Origin: Salinarimonas sp052380005
Lineage (GTDB): Bacteria > Pseudomonadota > Alphaproteobacteria > Rhizobiales > Beijerinckiaceae
Length of the DNA stretch: 64,000 bases
Reading direction: 5' to 3' (one strand)
Assembly: GCA_052380005.1 (NCBI GenBank)
Contig: JBQTCJ010000017.1
In this document: positions 61,066-64,000 of the stretch, piece after piece
How positions within the stretch are numbered: the first letter of the stretch is position 1
Layout: the number at the start of each line of letters is the position of its first letter
Position numbers and translations under genes: made by a program
Notes under the pieces: model-generated
Told to the model about the DNA's origin: nothing
Database searches by the model: none
The model's input: only the letters and a program-made list of their open reading frames with translations

Positions 61066-62049
61066 ATGAACGAGATCGGTGACTATCAACTGGCGGTGCT
61101 CGCCTTCGGCTCCATCGCCTTCGGCCTCTTCCTGCTGATCAAGGGGGGCGACTGGACGATCGACGCCGCCGCGTTCATCGCGGAGCGCGCGGGGCTCTCC
61201 AAGCTCTTCATCGGGGCGACCATCGTCGCCTTCGGCACATCGGCGCCCGAGCTGTTCACTTCGGTGAACGCCAACCTGACCGGCTTCCCGGGCATCTCGC
61301 TCGGCAACATCGTCGGCTCGAACATCGCCAACATCCTGCTCATCATCGGCGCGACGGCGGTGGTCTTCGCGCTGCACGGCAAGCCGTCGGAGCTCCTGCG
61401 CGACATGAGCATGATGCTCGTCGCGACCGTCATCCTCGTCGCGCTGATGCTGTACGGCATCGTGCCGCGCTGGGCGGGCTTCGGCATGTTCGCGATCCTC
61501 GCCGCCTTCATCGCCTACCAGTACTGGAAGGACACGGGCGCGGGCGAGGAGGACGAGCACGACGACGATATCGAGGAGAAGGGCATCGACTCCGTCGGCA
61601 AGGGGATGGGCTTCCTGCTCGCGGGCCTCGTCGCGCTCGTCGTCGGCTCGGAGATGCTGGTGCAGGGCGCGGTCGCCGCGGGCAACGCGATCGGCGTTCC
61701 CGAGGCGATCATCGGCCTCACCGTCATCGCCATCGGCACCTCGCTGCCGGAGCTGTCGACCTGCCTCGCCGCGGCGCTCAAGCGCCAGACGAACATGATC
61801 ATCGGCAACATCGTCGGCTCGAACCTGTTCAACATCCTCTCGATCGTCGGCATCACCGCCATGATCAAGCCGCTCGTCATCGACGAGACCCTCGTCGATC
61901 TCGACATGTGGGTGATGGCGGGCGTGACCTTCGCGTTCGCCGCGTGGATGCTCACGGTCTCGAAGATCGGCCGGCCCATGGGCATCGCCATGCTGGTCGC
62001 GTATCTCGCCTTCATCGTCTATTCGTATCAGGATCTCCTCTTCGCCTGA
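61066..62049 (+). CDS. CaCA family calcium/cation antiporter
   Basis: A 327-residue antiporter with two repeated alpha motifs: GTSAPEL at 57-63 and GTSLPEL at 224-230, each followed by NIVGSNIANI or NIVGSNLFNI. About ten membrane segments are separated by an acidic loop (EEDEHDDDIEE at about 161-171). It would exchange Ca2+ or a similar cation for Na+, K+ or H+. Inside a Ter module it takes the place that TerC usually has as the membrane partner, suggesting that the module manages calcium or another divalent ion. Confidence 0.92.
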   Translation: MNEIGDYQLAVLAFGSIAFGLFLLIKGGDWTIDAAAFIAERAGLSKLFIGATIVAFGTSAPELFTSVNANLTGFPGISLGNIVGSNIANILLIIGATAVVFALHGKPSELLRDMSMMLVATVILVALMLYGIVPRWAGFGMFAILAAFIAYQYWKDTGAGEEDEHDDDIEEKGIDSVGKGMGFLLAGLVALVVGSEMLVQGAVAAGNAIGVPEAIIGLTVIAIGTSLPELSTCLAAALKRQTNMIIGNIVGSNLFNILSIVGITAMIKPLVIDETLVDLDMWVMAGVTFAFAAWMLTVSKIGRPMGIAMLVAYLAFIVYSYQDLLFA

Positions 62050-62118
62050 TCCCGATCCGACGCGTTCCATCACGAAGCGGCCCGGCGGCGGGCCGCGCAA
62101 CATCGGAAGGAGACGACA

Positions 62119-62697
62119 ATGGGTGTTTCTCTCTCGAAGGGCGGCAACGTATCCCTCTCCAAGGAGGCTCCCGGCCTGACGAACGTCATCGTCGGCCTGG
62201 GCTGGGATCCGCGCGCCACGGACGGCGCCGAGTTCGACCTCGACGCGAGCGTGTTCCTGGTGAAGGAGGACGGCAAGGTCCGCACCGACCAGGACTTCAT
62301 CTTCTACAACAACAAGATCGGCGGCGACGGCTCGGTCGAGCACACCGGCGACAACCGCTCCGGCGCGGGCGAGGGCGACGACGAGCAGGTCAAGGTCGAC
62401 CTCTCGAAGGTGCCCGCCGACGTGAAGAAGCTCGTCTTCTCGGTGACCATCCACGAGGGCGAGAGCCGCAAGCAGAGCTTCGGCCAGGTCTCGAACGCCT
62501 TCATCCGCGTCGTGAACGCGGCCGGCGGCGCCGAGATCGCGCGCTACGACCTCTCCGAGGACGCCTCCGTCGAGACGGCGATGATCTTCGGCGAGGTGTA
62601 CCGCCACGGCGACGAGTGGAAGTTCAAGGCCGTCGGCCAGGGCTTCGCCGGCGGCCTCGGCCCGCTCGCCAAGCACCACGGCGTGAACGTGGGCTGA
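62119..62697 (+). CDS. TerD family protein (TerD/TerE type)
   Basis: A 192-residue TerD protein of classic length. N-terminus MGVSLSKGGNVSLSKEAPG; acidic sites FDLDASVFLV and GDNRSGAGEGDDEQ; C-terminal EWKFKAVGQGFAGGLGPLAK is highly typical. It is more canonical than the first TerD of the module and may be the main Ca2+ binder. GGAAGGAG precedes the ATG. A strong hairpin follows at 62727. Confidence 0.95.
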   Translation: MGVSLSKGGNVSLSKEAPGLTNVIVGLGWDPRATDGAEFDLDASVFLVKEDGKVRTDQDFIFYNNKIGGDGSVEHTGDNRSGAGEGDDEQVKVDLSKVPADVKKLVFSVTIHEGESRKQSFGQVSNAFIRVVNAAGGAEIARYDLSEDASVETAMIFGEVYRHGDEWKFKAVGQGFAGGLGPLAKHHGVNVG

Positions 62698-62726
62698 GAG
62701 AGGCCCGACCGATCGCGATCACGGGA

Positions 62727-62753
62727 GGCCCGTCGCGCGGCGCGCGGCGGGCC
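62727..62753. terminator. Bidirectional hairpin terminator
   Basis: GGCCCGTCGCGC, three bases GGC, then GCGCGGCGGGCC form a 12-bp stem with one G-T pair, followed by TTCGCG. It lies between the convergent terD and NlpC/P60 stops and could end transcripts from both sides; the U-tract is short. Confidence 0.65.
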
Positions 62754-62761
62754 TTCGCGCG

Positions 62762-63610
62762 TCAGCAGAGACGCGCGATCCGTGTCAACGGGCCGAAGCT
62801 CTTCTCGAGAATGCGCGCGCGGGCCTCGGCGAGGGGCTCGCTCGCCACCATCATGTGGTGGCCGTTGGCGTGGAGCAGGGTCTCCGGGTCGCGCATGATG
62901 CCGACATGGCCCTTCCAGAAGACGAGGTCGCCTCGCGCGAGCGGCATGCCCTCGGGCAGCACCTCGCCGAGCGCCGCCTCCTGCATGTCGGTGTCGCGCG
63001 GGCAGGCACGGCCCGCCGCGTGGAGCGCGGCGCGGACCAGGCCCGAGCAATCGAGCCCGAGGCTCGAGACGCCGCCCCAGAGATAGGGCGTGTGGAGGAA
63101 GCGCTCCGCCACGGCCACGAAGTCCGGCTCGGGGGAGGCGTCGCCCGCGGCGAGGTGGGGCATGTAGAGCCAGCCGGCGCCGGGCACCTGCCCGAAGTCG
63201 CCGCGGATCTCCGCGATGGTCACGTCCGCGCCGAGGCTCAGCCAGCCTGCGACCGGCAGCTTCATGGAAGGGCCGGGATAGAGAAAGGTGCGCAGCGCCG
63301 CGACGCGATGCGTCGGCGCCGGCTCCGGGTCGGCGAGCGCATCCGCCGAGAGCCAGCCGACATAGCCGTCCCGCACGAGGCGCCCGTAGGCGAAGCCCTC
63401 GTCGTCGACGTCGAGCACGTCCACCGCCTCCCCCATCAGCGCCTGCGTGTCGATGCCCGCGTCGAGCCGCGGCTGCGGCCGCAGGTCGACGAGCGGGGCG
63501 CGCACACGCCGTCGCGTCGGCGCGACGTAGCGCACGGCGCGGACGACGCCCTGGAGGGCGGCGTCGGCGAGGTCGGGTCGGGCGAGGGTGAGGCGGCGGT
63601 CTCGGGTCAT
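62762..63610 (-). CDS. NlpC/P60 family peptidoglycan hydrolase
   Basis: A 282-residue cell-wall peptidase. One or two bacterial SH3-like regions (about 55-95 and 105-155) precede the NlpC/P60 domain with catalytic C188 (GLDCSGLV), H235 (KGHVGIM) and H247 (LLHANGHH). It likely cleaves within stem peptides at the D-Glu to diamino acid bond. No signal peptide is seen at the ATG chosen (63610), so export is unexplained. Convergent with the ter genes and probably independent of them. Confidence 0.9.
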   Translation of the reverse strand: MTRDRRLTLARPDLADAALQGVVRAVRYVAPTRRRVRAPLVDLRPQPRLDAGIDTQALMGEAVDVLDVDDEGFAYGRLVRDGYVGWLSADALADPEPAPTHRVAALRTFLYPGPSMKLPVAGWLSLGADVTIAEIRGDFGQVPGAGWLYMPHLAAGDASPEPDFVAVAERFLHTPYLWGGVSSLGLDCSGLVRAALHAAGRACPRDTDMQEAALGEVLPEGMPLARGDLVFWKGHVGIMRDPETLLHANGHHMMVASEPLAEARARILEKSFGPLTRIARLC

Positions 63611-63730
63611 GGCGTGTCCGGAAGATTCGGGTCGGCTGACCGTGCGAGCGGTCGGGAAAGCGAAGCGAGACGCAGACGCGCGACGATGGGCGAGATCATG
63701 CCGCACTCCGCGGATGAAGGCCGCGCTGGG

Positions 63731-63776
63731 TCTCCCCTCTCCCTCGTGGAGAGGGGTCGGGGGTGTGGGGCGTGCA
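63731..63776. repeat. REP-like element (family 1), single
   Basis: TCTCCCCTCTCCctcgtGGAGAGGGG with the flank TCGGGGGTGTGGGGCGTGCAGG. No opposing partner is seen within the window, unlike the other three sites. Confidence 0.75.
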
Positions 63777-63961
63777 GGACGATCGTGACGCGGATGCAGG
63801 ACACCAGGCGACCGCTCGGCGCGACCTGCGATCTCGATCGAGGCTCGGCGCCGCCGATGGCCTTCCGTACCGTTCCGTTCACGAAGAGATCCTCGGAAGG
63901 CGGCGTGGGCCGCATTCACCGCGAGATCGTCCTGAACGCCCCCCATGTCCAGCGGATAAAG

Positions 63962-63998
63962 GGTTGACAGATCTGACCGGATGAATGGTTGACAGATC
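63962..63998. repeat. Direct repeat GGTTGACAGATC, possible IS end
   Basis: GGTTGACAGATC at 63962-63973 and again at 63987-63998, a 25-base period with TGACCGGATGAAT between. Ends of IS481-type elements that I know of look similar (TGTCAACC repeats in reverse), so the window may stop at the start of an insertion sequence. No transposase is visible. Confidence 0.35.
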
Positions 63999-64000
63999 AG

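Larger units (their letters stand above)
63611..64000. other. Right-end intergenic stretch
   Basis: A 390-base stretch without a supportable gene. It contains a single family 1 repeat at 63731-63776 and, at the edge, the 12-base direct repeats described separately. The small open frames have no family likeness. Confidence 0.5.

Overview
The window is very GC-rich, densely packed, and bacterial. It carries popZ, hopanoid/squalene genes (hpnC, hpnD, hpnE), a TolC-PIMT-ValS neighbourhood typical of Hyphomicrobiales, and a squalene-route C30 carotenoid cluster. Together these suggest an alphaproteobacterium of the order Hyphomicrobiales, perhaps near Methylobacteriaceae or Salinarimonadaceae. This placement is inferred from gene content; no rRNA is present. 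The only RNA gene I could support is tRNA-Cys(GCA). I saw no CRISPR array, prophage or complete insertion sequence. Layout, left to right. (1) 1-7194: a catabolic locus. An SDR dehydrogenase, a MarR regulator and an enoyl-CoA hydratase (cut by the left edge) run leftward. A branched-chain-amino-acid-type ABC transporter (binding protein, two permeases, two ATPases) and a cupin run rightward. Together they look like uptake and CoA-dependent degradation of an aromatic acid. (2) 7257-10363: an ArsR regulator with a Cys-Cys-x4-Cys metalloid site, a flavin monooxygenase with a Cys-rich tail and an MFS exporter, with a perfect ArsR-type operator: a probable arsenic resistance operon. (3) 10400-19394: housekeeping genes on the minus strand (small membrane protein, GGDEF/EAL enzyme, valS, popZ, tolC, PIMT-like protein). 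(4) 19763-29691: tRNA-Cys, then the homogentisate pathway: hppD, maiA and a MarR regulator leftward; hmgA, a fumarylacetoacetate hydrolase, an MBL protein and a flavoprotein/DUF2783 pair rightward. The last two resemble the two-component 3-hydroxyphenylacetate 6-hydroxylase MhaA/MhaB. (5) 29785-39470: a sugar-acid dehydratase, LysE exporter, SQR-like flavoprotein, orphan molybdenum hydroxylase large subunit, rhodanese, PilZ protein and MFS transporter. (6) 39483-51002: a minus-strand cluster of two alpha/beta hydrolases, ispH, hpnE, an HpnC-HpnD fusion, a CrtQ-like glycosyltransferase, an acyltransferase and two CrtN/CrtP-type desaturase/oxidases. It predicts a glycosylated, acylated C30 carotenoid made from squalene. 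(7) 51112-56792: an alpha/beta hydrolase, guaC, alaS and a DUF559 gene. (8) 57063-62697: a Ter stress module in which an ATP-grasp gene diverges from terD, a double-TerD terA-like gene, terB, a CaCA-type cation antiporter and a second terD, followed by a convergent NlpC/P60 hydrolase. Intergenic spaces hold at least three families of short palindromic repeats, often as inverted pairs. The right edge starts an element with 12-bp direct repeats that may be an insertion-sequence end. The most noteworthy items are the HpnC-HpnD fusion inside a C30 carotenoid operon, the compact Ter module with a CaCA antiporter in place of TerC, and the Cys-tailed flavoprotein of the arsenic-type operon.
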